Positions 11,645 to 24,485 are shown, counted from the first letter of the stretch. The stretch: 64,000 bases of DNA from Luzula sylvatica (GCA_946800325.1 OX326959.1:9692501-9756500), one strand, 5' to 3'. Numbers and translations: made by a program. Notes: a model not told the origin generated them from the sequence alone.

Positions 11645-13127
11645 GTTCTTTAATAGTTCTGTTCTTTACTAGAAAACATAAAAGTCACAATGATCAAGTA
11701 ATGGTTTAGGGTTTAGGATTTAGAGTTTAGGTTTTTAGGAAGAATTAAGGATATATGGAAATTTATACAAATCGTGTATTTATTTAAATCATGAACAGTC
11801 CTTTCATAATTCACATATAATATATATTTATTACTTGTTTGGTTTGGTCTCTAAATTACAATGTTTGTTAATTACAAAAGAAGGGGAAGGATCCAAATAG
11901 TTTTCAAAATGTTATCTACAATTCACATGTTTTTGGATGTTGATACAATTTGAGTTGTGAGAGAGAGTGGTACTGCATGAGTTCTGTTCTTTAATAGTTC
12001 AAATCTGGAAGGAAATCGCATAAAGGGAAATAATTGATAGACCAACAATTAATGAAATGTAGAAATAAAATATAAACGAATAATGTTATACACCGATATT
12101 TTCTACTTAGAATTCATCTAGATTTATAGGTGACATTTCAATTTTGCAATATTTAAAATTGTGTTTTCCTTTTCTAGGTGAAATTTAAATGTAAAATTTA
12201 GATAACTAATATTATTCAAATGTAAATATTTAATAAATATGTTTGTCTCGCAAATACGCTTTTCAAAAAGGACATATATGATTTGTTCGAATTTGGAGAG
12301 GCGGGATCTAATTAGGGTTAAATACTGGGCTTGGAGCAAAAATAACCTCCCTTTTAGTTTGTTGATGTACTTGTTTTTATTTTAATTTTGATGTTTCCAC
12401 TTTAATTTGGGCCTCGACTATTACCGAATCACAAAATTATCTAGAAATTACTCGTCATGTATTCATGCAAAATTTATTTGGGATTAAAGAAAGAAAGAAA
12501 GAACTATGATGTATGTCGTGACTTTTTAAATAACAGCCAATAAGTTAAGCATATGTTTAGCATGAAATTGGATTTTATATGATATGTGGTCACGAATTTA
12601 GCATGAAATTGGGTCATGAAATTGGGTTTTATATAAGATCATTTGGATATATATAAGATCATTTAGTTCATTTGGATATGTAAGATCATTAGTTCATTAC
12701 CATGGATATACAATCACTCGAAACTTGTGCTTGTGATTGTGCTTGTGCATGTCCAGTTAAGACATAGGAGGAAGTCAAAAATATAAATATCACAAGAAAC
12801 ATAAGAAACTCATGTATAATGACTGTGAAAAATGATAGAAATAGGACTTACGATTTGTATAATGACTGTGTCCTCAATCGTTAAATCCTGTACACCAAAT
12901 TCTACAAATCATAAAAAAAACTTGGATTAAATTGAGCAAACATGTTTATTATCATAAAAGAAGTTAATACCGTAACCCTCCATTGAATTGGGTTCGGCAT
13001 CAGGTCTAATACCCTTGATGAACGCTATTTTGTGGAACCTTCCAGACCGGCCAAAAGTACCGATTTAGTTTTTGTAGAAGCCCTCAAGCCGATCAACTTT
13101 CTTCTTTGTATTCCGATATGCCTCAGC
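11645..13127 (-). repeat. Right arm of the ~1.45 kb inverted repeat
   Basis: Reverse complement of 7795-9232. The arm keeps the ~130-bp internal block missing from the left arm but present in copy A (4562-5270). Its outer end at 13127 is directly abutted by the hAT terminus CAGGGCCGGTCCC. The left arm continues as TCGGCC beyond the matching point, so that hAT inserted after duplication. Confidence 0.8.
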
Positions 13128-13800
13128 AGGGCCGGTCCCAAGATTCAGAGGACCCGAGTTATTTTTTAATTACAAGACCTCCGGAAAAAAATTTAAAAAC
13201 ATATTTCATCAAATTTGTGTGATTATATTTTTTTAGTAAACATATTTTTCCATTAATTTCAAAAATATAATTATGTAATTATATTTGATAGTTAAGTTTA
13301 CTCCAAATTTAAATGTTCCTACTACTCAATCTTAATTATTTTGTAATTAAAATCCTAACAAACAAAATATCTTTTGAACCATGAATCAAACAAATTGTAA
13401 CAAACCATAACAAAAATACTATTTCATAAATCAATTCCACTAAAAACTGGAAAAAAAAAATGAAAACACTAAGATCACATGTGTTGCAACTTGCAAGTTG
13501 AAAATAAAAAATCACAGTCATATTTATCAAGCAAAAATATTTTCATATTTAATATTGTATTTGAATGTAGATGTTTCTTAAAAAGTGAAAAATATGGCAT
13601 TGAATTGTAATTAATGTTTAAATACTGCGAGTAGTCCTTTATGTTACAAGTAGTATTTTATGTAAGAAGTAGTCATTTAGGTTACAAATAGATACGTAGC
13701 ATTACTATCGATCTTCCAAATCATTGTAAAATGTAACACTTCTTTGATCTAATATATTCGAGACCTCGACACATTGTCGAACCTCCTTAAAAAAAAATTG
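13128..13800. mobile_element. Remnant of a CAGGGCCGG-type hAT element
   Basis: CAGGGCCGGTCCCAAGATTC at the left is the same terminus as the complete elements at 15378-16003 and 24486-25219. The paralogous empty site in the left inverted arm (around 7815) shows host sequence continuing past this point. The right end is not clean. A GACCTCGACACATTGTCGAA stretch at about 13763-13783 is the likely eroded right subterminal region. No ORF. Confidence 0.5.
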
Positions 13801-15106
13801 TAATTAATGTTGAGTTGTATTTTTCTTGGAAAGACAAAGAATAATGAGTTCCATTTCATATATCCTTTAAAGATTTCTAGATCGATTGATGTATAGTCGT
13901 ATGTATTAGTGATGATGGTAAAAAATGATCATTTAATTTTTTTTGACATCTATATAGGAAAAGAAGGTAGAAATATATATTGTTTCACATATCATTAATT
14001 CATTTAATATTTTTAACAAGTTTATTTACCACATCTATGATATTAATTAATCAAATTAAATCTACAAATTTGAAAAATAAGTTATTGGATCGAATTAATA
14101 TAGCTTTTAACATGTGTTAAATGGATACATTCACAAAAAAAATAATACATTCGCAAAAATCACCAAAATAAAAACGGAAATAATTTGCATTTAAAAAATA
14201 TTGAAAATAAAATAATAAAAATATGTTCAAATAAATATGACTTATCATGTGTTAAATTAAATATAATAAAAATATTAAATAAACCAAATTACTTTTTAAT
14301 AATTTGATTTAACATCTAATAAATATGTTTTACCACCTAATCAATATGGTTTGTAACCTCAATAATACAGTTTGCTACCTAATTAATATGGTCTGTCATT
14401 TATTATGATTTATTATTTAAAATAATTTAACATTTAATGCATTTATTATTTATAACCAACACATCAAAATATTGAGAAAATATTAGAGGGGAAAAATAAC
14501 TTTTTCATATAATTTTGTATCATTATTTATAATTTTTATAAGGAATGTAACACACATTTAATCATATACTTAATTTCTTCTAACATAACCATGTACTCAA
14601 ATATTATATGTTCAAAATAAATATATCATAAGTTAAAATGTTTTCTAACTAACTTTCAATTTTTTTTGTGTTAAATAATAATTTTCACTTTCTATCATAT
14701 AGCATTCTATCTTATTGAATTTGTGCAAAAAAAAGAAGTAATACTTATTATACCAATTATATCAATGTTAATTATGACAGTAATTTTCAGTTTAAGCTAA
14801 ATTGCATGCGATTTGCTCAAATAACGTAGATAGCTAGTGACTAAATAAATTCTGTTAAAAGTATTAAAGTGTACGCTAGATTAGTTGGCTCTCTCAAAAG
14901 AAATTTATCGTATACTTTTAGTAGCTTTTTTTTTTTACTTTGGCCCTCCCAATTTGTCGTCAATATAAAAGAAGTTTCATGCCTTGTTAGCAAATTTACC
15001 AGTCACAGAATATCAAATGTTCTTTTGCTCAAAGAAAACAAGAAATACAAAAGAAATGAATTTAGGTCCTTTCTTTTCTGTACACATACATTGTGAATGC
15101 ATGTTA
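13801..15106. other. AT-rich spacer, nothing recognised
   Basis: Very AT-rich with many short poly-A/T runs. A loose run of TTTGTYACCTAATTAATATG words near 14320-14400 is too degenerate to call a repeat. The 75-codon frame at 14869-15096 has no recognisable similarity. Confidence 0.4.
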
Positions 15107-15377
15107 TTGATGTACAATTAGTGAATGTCGTGACTTTTGCTTCAAACTCATGTGAGAAGAATTTCTACAACAAAAACCAAATAAAGAAATAATGAAGAAT
15201 AATCGTCAATTCATGCTTGTAATGCAAGCACGAAGATAGTATTATGTCTTATTATTTTATATCACTTTATTCTTATGAAACGACAGATATAAAAAAAAAC
15301 AAATATTTTGCGAGTAATCATGTTAATAGCTGGTCAGCGAGACATCGTAAAAAATCAAAGTATTCTATTGTTAAATA
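15107..15377 (+). repeat. Segmental duplicate carrying a hAT insertion
   Basis: Bases 15107-15377 plus the first bases after 16003 match 17447-17900. Shared words include AATTTCTACAACAAAAACCA, AATAATCGTCAATTCATGCT and GAGACATCGKARAAAATCAA. The 17.4 kb copy lacks the hAT element and so serves as the pre-insertion allele. Confidence 0.8.
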
Positions 15378-16003
15378 CAGGGCCGGACCTGGGCTTTGGC
15401 CGAGTAGGCCCAGGTCACAGAGCTCCTTTTTCATAGGCCTTCCTTTTTTTAAGACCCGGTTTCATATATTTCAGTTTTTTGGTTTAAATTTAGTAAATAT
15501 ATGTTCGATTTAGGTTCAATTTAAGTTTAAATTTAATTTTAATAATTTAAGGTTTGTTCGATTTAGGTATTTCAGCAATTATCTTAGTTATTTCAGCAAT
15601 TATTTTGGTCAATTTCAGAAATTTTAGGTTTATAATTTCAACAATTATGTTGGTTATTTCATTGACATTCAGGATTTTCAGCATAATTTGATTAAAATTT
15701 AGGGACTTGTATCAAAATTTAAGACTTATTAAGATTTTTTATCCAAAAGACAAAATTTGAACAAAATCGAGCTGTTTTTGAGCAAAATTTTAGATTTTTC
15801 ACTAAAAATCAGATTTTTTTTCACTAAAAATCTAGGGTTCTTCGACAAAATTTGAGTAAAATTTGAAGATTTTTCGTTAAAATTTTGGAAAAGACAGTTT
15901 TAGCAAAATTTCGACACGTATAACGGTATAATATTCGTTTTTGTTTCTTCGGTATATCGTAATATAGTCGTCAAAGGCCTCCAAAAACTCAGGACCGGGC
16001 CTG
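15378..16003. mobile_element. hAT non-autonomous element with perfect 8-bp target duplication
   Basis: The element starts CAGGGCCGGACCTGGGC and ends AGGACCGGGCCTG, an imperfect terminal inverted repeat. GTTAAATA lies at both 15370-15377 and 16004-16011, a perfect 8-bp duplication typical of the hAT superfamily. The 626-bp interior has no intact ORF. It is rich in TTTAGG/TTTCAG words. The duplicated segment at 17.45-17.9 kb shows the unoccupied site (TATTATTAAATATTGTTAGC, about 17872-17891). Confidence 0.9.
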
Positions 16004-16139
16004 GTTAAATACTGTTGAATGGAGAACAAGGGGGTTTGCAGGTAGCATTTACCTTCGGTAGCAGTCCGATGTGAATGAAGTTCGATATTAGTGTACAAAT
16101 GAGACTGTGTGAATTGAACTCGTAACATTTTACAACATA

Positions 16140-17446
16140 TATTTTTTTAAATATATAATCTAATGTATCTCATGCATAATATTTAGTATTTCCTCATGGC
16201 TAGAATTTTGTGTTATTATTTTTAATTATCCTCCCATATCTTATTTGATAAAAAGATAACAGAAAAAGTTATCATTATTTCATTCTTATTTCTTTGATAT
16301 ATTTAGAAATATGAAATGAGTATTTATGTAGAGTAAAATGTAACATCTTAGAATAACAGAAGAAATGCATGACACAACCTACTCAGATGCATATTATCTC
16401 ATGAAAATGAATTAAAACATAAAATATATATTGTGTGCCACATTTAGGCCCGGTAATGTTATTATTTACGCGTGTATCGGGAGAAGGCATGGTAAAATTA
16501 TCCAAAAATATATTAGTAACTTTGATTCTTGTCCTTGTGTACTTGTTTAAATTGATATTTAAACAAAGAGAAATACTCTTTGTTAGAAGACTTTATTAGT
16601 AGATAATCGAAATGCTACTTAAAAATAAGAAAAATGTAAGGAAAAAATTATAAATTATAAATAATATTAAATTTAATAGTTAGAGTGATATTAAAAATAA
16701 TATAAAATTATTTAATATCATATGATTTTATGAATATACATTTAAAAAAAATAAGAATATTATTCGATAAATATTTAGAACTTTAAGAAGATACTTGTAT
16801 TTGATAGATACACTTTTTTTTGTTTTTGATTGATTTCTTTATTTTTAATACTAAACTTGTTTGAACAATAACACAAATATAACCTACTTGGAAAACTATA
16901 TCATTTGTTAAAATTATATTATGTAAACATACATTGTATTTTCTTATACAATACATTTACAATATTCAAATTAGGAAAAACGATATCATTTGTTAATATG
17001 AATGTCAAAATAAATTACAAATTCAAACAAATATTTTGATGAATTTTTCAAATTAAAGTTTTACATATGATATTATTATATGATGTATGTTTATTATGAT
17101 TATAATTAATTATTAGTATTTCATATATACAATTTTTATTTTCTTATTGTATTCAATTTTGATCATGTAATCTGAAGTTAAATTATAAACATTTGAACAA
17201 ACTTAGTTTACCGTCAACTTAGCGAATAATAATTGTCAACATTATAAAAATATGTAGTAAAATAATGAACACATAAATATCTATAAAAGAAATAATGATT
17301 TAAAAATATGAATAAATATTCATCAATGGTCCAAATTTTGCCACATAATAATCTAAGAGTTAAAATGAAATATGATGGTGTGACACGGAGAAATTACTCA
17401 AACTTGAATCTAAAATAAAAAAAATACGAGTAAATAATATTATTGA
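16140..17446. other. AT-rich spacer, nothing recognised
   Basis: Extremely AT-rich sequence without coding, terminal-repeat or tandem-repeat signals. Bases 16012-16139 continue the duplicated host segment and then diverge. Confidence 0.4.
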
Positions 17447-17900
17447 TGTACAATTAGAGAATTTATACAATTAAAATATTAATACAAATTATTATTACTC
17501 AGGCATACATGTCATGACTTTTGCTTGAAGCTCATGCGAGAAAGATTTCTACAACAAAAACCAAATAAAGAAATAATGAAGAATAATCGTCAATTCATGC
17601 TTGTAATGCGTGATGCATGTTGAGCTAAAGATTCGTTCATAACAAAAACCAAATTAACTACTCTCTGAAATAAGAAATGAACAAAACTGATCACAAATTA
17701 AATATAAATATGCATATGAATCCTTCTTTATATGGCAGATACAATTTTGATATAAACGTTTTATTATTTTATATCACTTTACTCTTCTGAAACGAGAAAA
17801 AAAAAAACAAATATTGTGCCCGTTATCATGCTAATAGCTAGTCCGCGAGACATCGGAGAAAATCAAAGTATACTATTATTAAATATTGTTAGCGGAGAAT
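17447..17900 (+). repeat. Segmental duplicate without the hAT insertion
   Basis: Paralogue of 15107-15377 with its right flank. It includes about 130 bases (17620-17755) not present in the other copy, and the empty hAT target site near 17880. Confidence 0.8.
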
Positions 17901-17988
17901 TTAGTAACAATTTGATTCGAGAGAAGATTAAGAATAATGATAAGATGAACTCATTTAGTGAACTTGATTAACGATGATTATAAGAAAG

Positions 17989-19068
17989 GGAAATTTTTGA
18001 GAAATCCCTAATTTTTTTTGATATTTTAAAAAACCTCCTATCGTTTTGAAAACTCAAAAAAAATCTCTCAATCTAAATTTTTGTTTTCATGATTGTAAGC
18101 TCGTAACAGTTAACATGTCATGAATCGCGAGCAGAATAAATAATTAAGGAGCATTAAAAACATATCTTGTCATCTAGGTTGTTCATTTCTCATTTATTAA
18201 AATGAGGTTGACTAATTTTAGTGAGCTCGTCAACTACCAATGAAATGACGACACATGATATTTTATTAAAAATAATTTACGAGCGTTATATGCAATTTGT
18301 AATTTTATAGATAAAATCTATGAAAATATTATTTTTCATAAAAAATATTGCTTTCAAAATTTATCATGCAATTTAAATGATATATTTCAGAAGTCACAAA
18401 AATCAAACATGTATTGTACTTCTAAAATATATATCATATATATGTAAAACGACATTACACATAAGTACAAAGGTATATTGCATTTTAAAATGTGTACCAT
18501 ATATTTTTAAATGTGTCTGGCTCATCTAATGTATATCATACATCTGAAAACACCTTTACTTTTAGATTAATTCAACCCCCCTACCGAAATTTAGTTCAAT
18601 TTTTCTTATCCCATTACAAAAGTTAAATTTAACATTCCACTCAATATTTATTTTTTTCGACCAAATTATCCTTATTAATTTTTTTTCACGTTATAATTTA
18701 GAATATATATAAAGTATTATTTTATTAAATAAATACTATTTCATATTGCAATTTAAGTTCTTTAGATAAAATAATTTTATATAAAAATCACATACTAAAT
18801 TATAAAATGGTATAATAAATTTCATAATATAATATTATGAAATTTTATATTGTCAAGTATTATTTAATTATAGAATAAATTTAAATATAAAATAAAATTT
18901 GAGGGTATTTTGGTCCAAAAAGGAATAATTCGGATGCAAAGTTAAAGATAACAATAGTAGGGGTTAAAAAAAAAATTCAATTCAACTTTTAGGAATTTTT
19001 GAAATAATCTATAAGTTAGGGGATTTTTTATAAATCCCGCAAAATTTAGGGTGTTTTTGAAAAATTAC
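17989..19068. mobile_element. Putative long-TIR element (GGAAATTTTTGAGAAATCCC family)
   Basis: The left end GGAAATTTTTGAGAAATCCC then TAATTTTTTTTGATATTTTA resembles the reverse-complemented right end GGTAATTTTTCAAAAACACC then TAAATTTTGCGGGATTTATA. The interior is non-coding and AT-rich. The related end pair at 37364-38066 supports a family. A third fragment, GATTTTTTTACAATATCCAA, sits near 50791-50835. No clear target duplication, so class (Mutator-like or foldback) is inferred. Confidence 0.45.
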
Positions 19069-19069
19069 C

Positions 19070-20224
19070 GAATATATTTCGAAAAATATAAACGAACTAT
19101 ACATTGTATTAAAAACGTATATCTATACTTATAAAGAACATAACACATAATTAAAAGAATAAGTATCAAACATTAAAAAATATTTTTGAAGATTAATCAA
19201 AATATGTAACATAATTAAAAATATATATATTATACAAATACATGTATTATAATGAAAAAATTATAATATTGAAAGAAAACTTGGGATGATTCCTCCTCGA
19301 TTAAACAGATGTATCATAATTAAAAAAAATAATGTTAAAAAAAGATGGCGATGAAATTCATAGGTAGATTGTAAATGCAGTATTCTAACTCGGGTATAAT
19401 TTAGAGGATGTAACGGTTGTTGAAGACTTCAAGTGCCCTACTATTTGAGAAAGTTTTCTGAGCATGTTTTATTTCCATTTCATTCCCGGTGTGGATTTTC
19501 GTAACATTTTATTTTTTACGATGCGTAATGTTGTTAAATTATTCCTTTCGTACGCGAGGCCTTCGTGCTCGTATGAGCACTCGAACCTCTGAACTCGTAT
19601 TTGTATTTGTATTTGTATTCCTTGTATTTGCTTGTGTTTGGCTTTATCAGCTTTTATAAAATGAAATGTGTTTCCATGATTATTAATTTTTCTTTTGATT
19701 GTTTAGTGGTTTTTCCCTCTTATTATTTATTACACAATTTGACTTCAAATGCCATGTGAATTGATGTCATGACTTCCCTACAAACAAGAAAAAATTTACT
19801 CACATCTTCATTTTATATCTTCAAGCAAGTCTTGTAGGAGTGTTCAATAATACCTTTACAAAACTATTAAAATTTTATTGATGCCCGTACAAAGCACTTA
19901 AAATATAATAATACCCCTGTTGTTAATGACATTTCAAGATCTGTTAGTAAAATTATAATTTGATAATCAAATGACCATCATATCTTTTTTATTTATATAT
20001 ATTCGTGTAAAATCTAGGCAACACAAAAAATATTACCTCTCCAAAATGAAATTCTGAGCCAAAAATTTGAAATTTCTTTCAAATTTGTAATTTTTCTTCT
20101 CCAGATGTTCAAATTTCCAAACTATAGTTATTTGAATTTTGCAAATCTTTTAAATATTATATGGATTTTTTTTTTCCAAATTTCTTCCCTTTCGTCTCTA
20201 TATTATAGCTATTGTTACCTTTCT
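19070..20224. other. Spacer with a short TATTTG tandem run
   Basis: No gene recognised. At about 19598-19625 GTATTTGTATTTGTATTTGT repeats a hexamer about four times. Around 19440-19660 the base composition is less AT-rich (GAGGCCTTCGTGCTCGTATG), perhaps a remnant of a transcribed region, with no ORF. Confidence 0.4.
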
Positions 20225-21535
20225 TCTCCTAATATTAATTTGGTTGTGTTGTATATGATCCATTTTGATTAAAAAAATGATTAGGCCGTACAAGATTTAC
20301 ATTACATATATGCATAATTATTATTTTTATTCCAAATTGTATTTATTATAATTTTTTTTTATCAAATTAGTTGAGTAAAGAAAATTCAAAATAACTTCTC
20401 GTTTTGTTCATATTCTCAAATCCATCAAAAAAGATGAGAGAGAATGATTTTATTCCTTACTTACATAAGGATAAGCTGAAAAAACAACAGTTAACAATAG
20501 TCTCAACCTATGTTACGCGAATACTTCAAAAATGCAGAAGTATCATGAGGATACGGGTATCCGATACGGATACGGGTATCCGATACGGATACGATACGGC
20601 TCGGATACGTATCAGATACGTCACGTGGCGTATCCGATTATTTTAATATTTATTTTTTTCGGATACGACGTGGATACGGCAGGATACGGCTGGGATATGT
20701 TCAAGATAAGGCTGAGATACTCCATTTAGAATACTTCGGCCCATTATATATTTTGGCCCATGATATTTTTAAATAAATTATACAGAATACTTCTAGGAAA
20801 CTTCTAAATTAATTATATGATATTTCTAGGATACTTCTAGGATACTTCTAAACTAATTTTAAGATACTTCTAAAATAAATTTAGAATACTTTTTTAATAC
20901 TTGCATTGTTATGTTGGTTTTATTTATTGTCATAATATTTAATTTAAAAATATTATTAATTTTTTTATTAAATTATTAATTATATACAATATAAATATAT
21001 TAAAATAATAACTATATAGCCGTATCCGTATCCGTGAATTTTTGATAATTTCCGTATCTCCGTATCCGTATCCGTGCAACATATGTCTCAACAGATGGTT
21101 AACAAAGAGGCCTTCTACTCTTCCCCCTTATTTCTCTCATATTTTCTCACACTAATTAATTCCACAATTAGCATAATGAATTAACGATTAATTCATAATT
21201 AACTATTTTGTAATATCTATAATTAATCTTTAATTGATAGAGACCTTAATTATATATTAAAATTTTAATATCTATGAATTAATCGTTAATTCACTTTAAT
21301 AATTACAGGATTAATTAGTGTAGAAGAAATATGAGGAAAATAAGAGGAAAAAGTAGAATATTCCGTTAACAAATTTTTAATGATAAAGGGAAACCATCAA
21401 ATTTTTATTGTTTTGTAGAGTATTCGTGACATTCCATGTTTTACATGGGTATATATGAAATTAATGTGTTTTTGTAGGAACACATACGAAATTTAAAAAA
21501 TAATGTTTTTTTTTTTATCACAGCCCTATCAAGTC
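20225..21535 (+). repeat. Segmental duplicate of 22555-22990, interrupted by a transposon
   Basis: Shared landmarks are AGGCCGTACAAGATTTACAT versus ATGCCGTACAAAATTTACAT, GATGAGAGAGAATGATTTTA, GTTAACAATAGTCT, and to the right of the insertion ATTCCATGTTTTACAWGGGT and TTTGTAGG. The TATCCG-rich element at 20507-21085 splits this copy only. About 270 further bases (21106-21390) are also unique to it. Confidence 0.75.
20507..21085. mobile_element. Non-autonomous element with GATACGG-rich ends and an empty paralogous site
   Basis: The ends form an inverted repeat: left CCTATGTTACGCGAATAC, right (reverse complement) CATATGTTGCACGGATAC. TCTCAA flanks both sides (20501-20506, 21086-21091), extendable to 7 of 8 if the border is shifted. 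The paralogue at about 22795-22830 reads AACAATAGTCTTAAGTTTTA with no insertion. Tandem GGATACGG / CCGTATCC words crowd both ends (20545-20700 and 21020-21075), typical of subterminal transposase-binding repeats. Probably hAT; class is an inference. A degenerate relative lies at 50085-50250. Confidence 0.7.
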
Positions 21536-21812
21536 GAGGCCCAGCAATTCTTCTCTCTGGTGCCCCCACTCACCATCACTTGTGAGTTGTGTCACATTCC
21601 TAGTCGTCACCATAATTTCCTCTCTCGAGAGAATGATTCGAGACGTTGTCGACGAAGAATAATATATAATAATATAATATAAAACAAATACAACATAATA
21701 TCATATAATATAATTTCAAAAGTCAAGAATATCTATAAATACACAAAATAAAAGTCAGTGTAGAAGTATCCAAAAAATATGTCCCCACAAAAAACTACGT
21801 CCGTATATAAAT

Positions 21813-21824
21813 AGAGACCCAACT
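21813..21824 (+). promoter_or_regulatory. Strong TATA-box-like site
   Basis: CGTATATAAATAGAGACC matches the plant TATA consensus (TATAWAWA) closely and is followed by a less AT-rich, leader-like stretch (21825-21980). No ORF follows within 1 kb on this strand, so it may be the promoter of a decayed element or a non-coding transcript. The surrounding 21536-22554 contains no recognised gene. Confidence 0.3.
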
Positions 21825-22554
21825 AAGGAGAATCCTCTAGTATTCATTTATTAGTTCAGGAAAATTTCTTTTCGACCGGTTTCAAACTCGGGTGGTTTCT
21901 ACCACATACAGGTGTCCACAAGGCCGTAAGAGCACTCGTTTGTGAGTTGATAAAACTCACGACATTTTTGAATTTCTTATCCGTAAATGAAACTCTCTTG
22001 GGAAGTCATAACTGTTGTAGACCCCATCTGATAAAAAATATATATTTTAGTTTTTCTCCAATATATTATCGTTAATTATGATTTTATAGAAATATCTATT
22101 GATTGAGTCACGACTCACGGGCCTTTGTTCTTCTTGCTTGCGAAGTGCCTAATAAGGCAACATAACTAATTCGAAGTGCTTAAAACAGCATAATTCATTC
22201 GATACAGATCCAAATATATGTATGAAAAATAGTGTTGCTCGTTTGCATAAATTTTGCATGCATTATGCTCAACTGCAAAGTGTAGGTGAAGCATAACAAT
22301 TAGATGGCAATTCTCGCACTTTTTGTGCCTGTCAGTTTGGTCTTTTTTTTTTTTTTTAATTACCCCCAAATTACTACTATACTAGCAAAATTCCCACGCT
22401 TCATATGATGTATATAAATTATACAATAATTAGATGGCAATCCACCGCAAAGTGCCTATCAGTTTGGTTTTTATTATTTAACAAAATTTTAACATATAAA
22501 TTATAAAAAATATATATAATTTTTATAATAATACAGTACAAAGCGCCCAGCTAG

Positions 22555-22990
22555 TCCTCCAGTTCGGTCCTTGGTTGCGATGTATATCATCGAATTTTGA
22601 TTCTAAAATGATTATGCCGTACAAAATTTACATTACATATATATGTAATTAATTTCTCCAAATTTTTATCAAATTAGTTGAGTAAAGAAATTCAAAATAA
22701 TTTCTGGTTTTGTTCATATTCTCAAATCAATTAACAAAGATGAGAGAGAATGATTTTATTCCTTATTTACATAAAGATGAGCCGGAAAAACAAAAGTTAA
22801 CAATAGTCTTAAGTTTTAACAGATGGTTAACAAATTTCTAATGATAAGGGCAACCATGTAATTTTGTTGTTTTGTAGGGTATTCATGGTATTCCATGTTT
22901 TACAAGGGTATATATGAAATTTTGCTGTTTTTGTAGGGATACATACGACATTTAAAAAATAAAAAGTTTTTTTTTTAATCTCAGCCCAAC
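22555..22990 (+). repeat. Segmental duplicate with the empty transposon site
   Basis: Paralogue of 20225-20506 plus 21086-21535. It is continuous across the point where the 20507-21085 element is inserted. Confidence 0.75.
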
Positions 22991-23014
22991 ACGCAAGAGA
23001 TCAAATCAAATCTT

Positions 23015-23545
23015 GGAAAATAGTGATCTTGGCAATGCCTAAGAAGGATGCCATCCAATTCTCTATGTTTTAGCAAGAAGTCAACAACTTCAGATTGTGC
23101 AATCGGTCGCTCACATCGAATGCTGAGATTTCTCCACCTGGTGATGTAGCCGGGAATAGACTCCCCGGTGCTTCGGTTTTGTGCTAGCTAGGTCAGCAAG
23201 ACCGATCTTGTCACTTGCTATAGAAAATTGGACTCGAAAGGCACTCACCATCTCATCCAATGACTTTATGCTACCGTCAGGGAGGGGCACTCAAAAGCAG
23301 AACCTCCGAGGGGGGAATTTTCTTAGTAAAAACATATCATTTCCTATGGTATTCCCACAAATTGCCAATAAATGTGCCAGGTGTTGATCTGGACTTATCA
23401 TCTTTGTTCCTTCATCATTGAACATTTTGCACTTTGGCACAAGTTCCGCCCTTTGGATAGGGAATAGCGTCGAATTCTGGTGGGTATGGTCCCCGCTGCG
23501 CGCTCCTTTCTTCTTGATAGGGAAAACTCCCAAACCTGCCCCCAC
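23015..23545 (-). pseudogene. Ty3/gypsy-type retrotransposon gag fragment
   Basis: Reading the minus strand, three stretches give recognisable plant gypsy gag (retrotransposon gag, capsid region). The first is an open frame 23545-23291 with PDQHLAHLLAICGNTIG. It runs past a stop into the motif PLPDGSIKSLDEMVSAFRVQ with FSIASDKIGLADLA (about 23290-23185). After a frameshift, YITRWRNLSIRCERPIAQSE and VVDFLLKHRELDGIL follow (about 23150-23030). In intact elements this core precedes the zinc knuckle and polyprotein. Here no pol, LTR or zinc knuckle is visible and the order ends abruptly on both sides. It is a truncated, frame-disrupted relic. Confidence 0.75.
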
Positions 23546-24289
23546 TAACTGGAGTTGACTAGCGAGAATTTCTGGAATATCCTTTCTTGTCAGGAGCTAG
23601 GAATGTAAATTTGAAGGTAAAGTTGAAGGTCAACTCCTGACCAATACTGAACTAGAAGAGGTATTAGAAAAAACACCAATCTTTTCTGTAATTATAATTA
23701 ATAATGGGTTTATTTGTAATTTATGATATTAGTTATGTAGATTTGCAAAAAAACAACAACGTAGGTACTGGCTCATTTCATGCATTAGATTTGTACCTTG
23801 GATACGGCTCCAAATTTTTGTTTTTGCATTCGAACTCACTATTCGGTTTTCATCAATTTACTTTACAAAAAGGCGACATATTTAATTCTGACTCGCCAAA
23901 AGCAGGTAAATTCTCAGAGGCACCCTTCTTTGCTAAATATTTAAAAATTCTTTGTAATTTGTTGAGATCATCATTTCGCTAATTTTAATTGGATTTATTC
24001 AGCTATTTTGGTTCATATAATTATTCTTCACAGCTCATTCTTCCAAAAAAAATTACAACGATATTATTGTAATTTCGCAATTTCATATATGTATTTGTAT
24101 AACAAAGAACTTTCTGACATTCTTGAATGGTACATTTTGTTTGTAAACCAAAATTTACAAGGATATTATTATAATTTCCCAATTTAATATATGTATTTGT
24201 ATAACACAGAATATTACAAGAATATTACACGAAGGCAACCTATGGTCACGTTTTTGCTAAAGACGTACACGACCATTTCTAGGTTTAGG
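23546..24289. other. Spacer with an unrecognised 92-codon frame
   Basis: A plus-strand frame at 23704-23982 opens with ATG and reads without stop, but I recognise no domain in it and see no splice or promoter context. Two similar sentences (ATTATTGTAATTTCGCAATT at about 24062 and ATTATTATAATTTCCCAATT at about 24164) form a short direct repeat of about 110 bases. Confidence 0.35.
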
Positions 24290-24416
24290 GTATAATTCCA
24301 ATTTTGTTTTTACATTTCTTCATGTAAAAGCTTAACTCAATGTATTAAACTCTGCTTTAATATATTAAAAGAAGCTACGAGCTTCTTTAGTTCTCAAAAA
24401 AAAAAAAAAAAAATAT
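24290..24416 (+). mobile_element. LINE-like 3' tail with poly(A)
   Basis: CTGCTTTAATATATTAAAAG, then AGCTTCTTTAGTTCTC, then about 18 A's (24399-24416). Plant L1-type elements commonly end with a TTTAATATATT-type word a few bases before poly(A). No reverse transcriptase is seen upstream, so this would be a 5'-truncated insertion. Confidence 0.4.
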
Positions 24417-24485
24417 AACACAGAATTTCAATCTTCTTTATATTGTGATCATACATGCTTTATTGGCAATTCCGTAGCGTGTACA

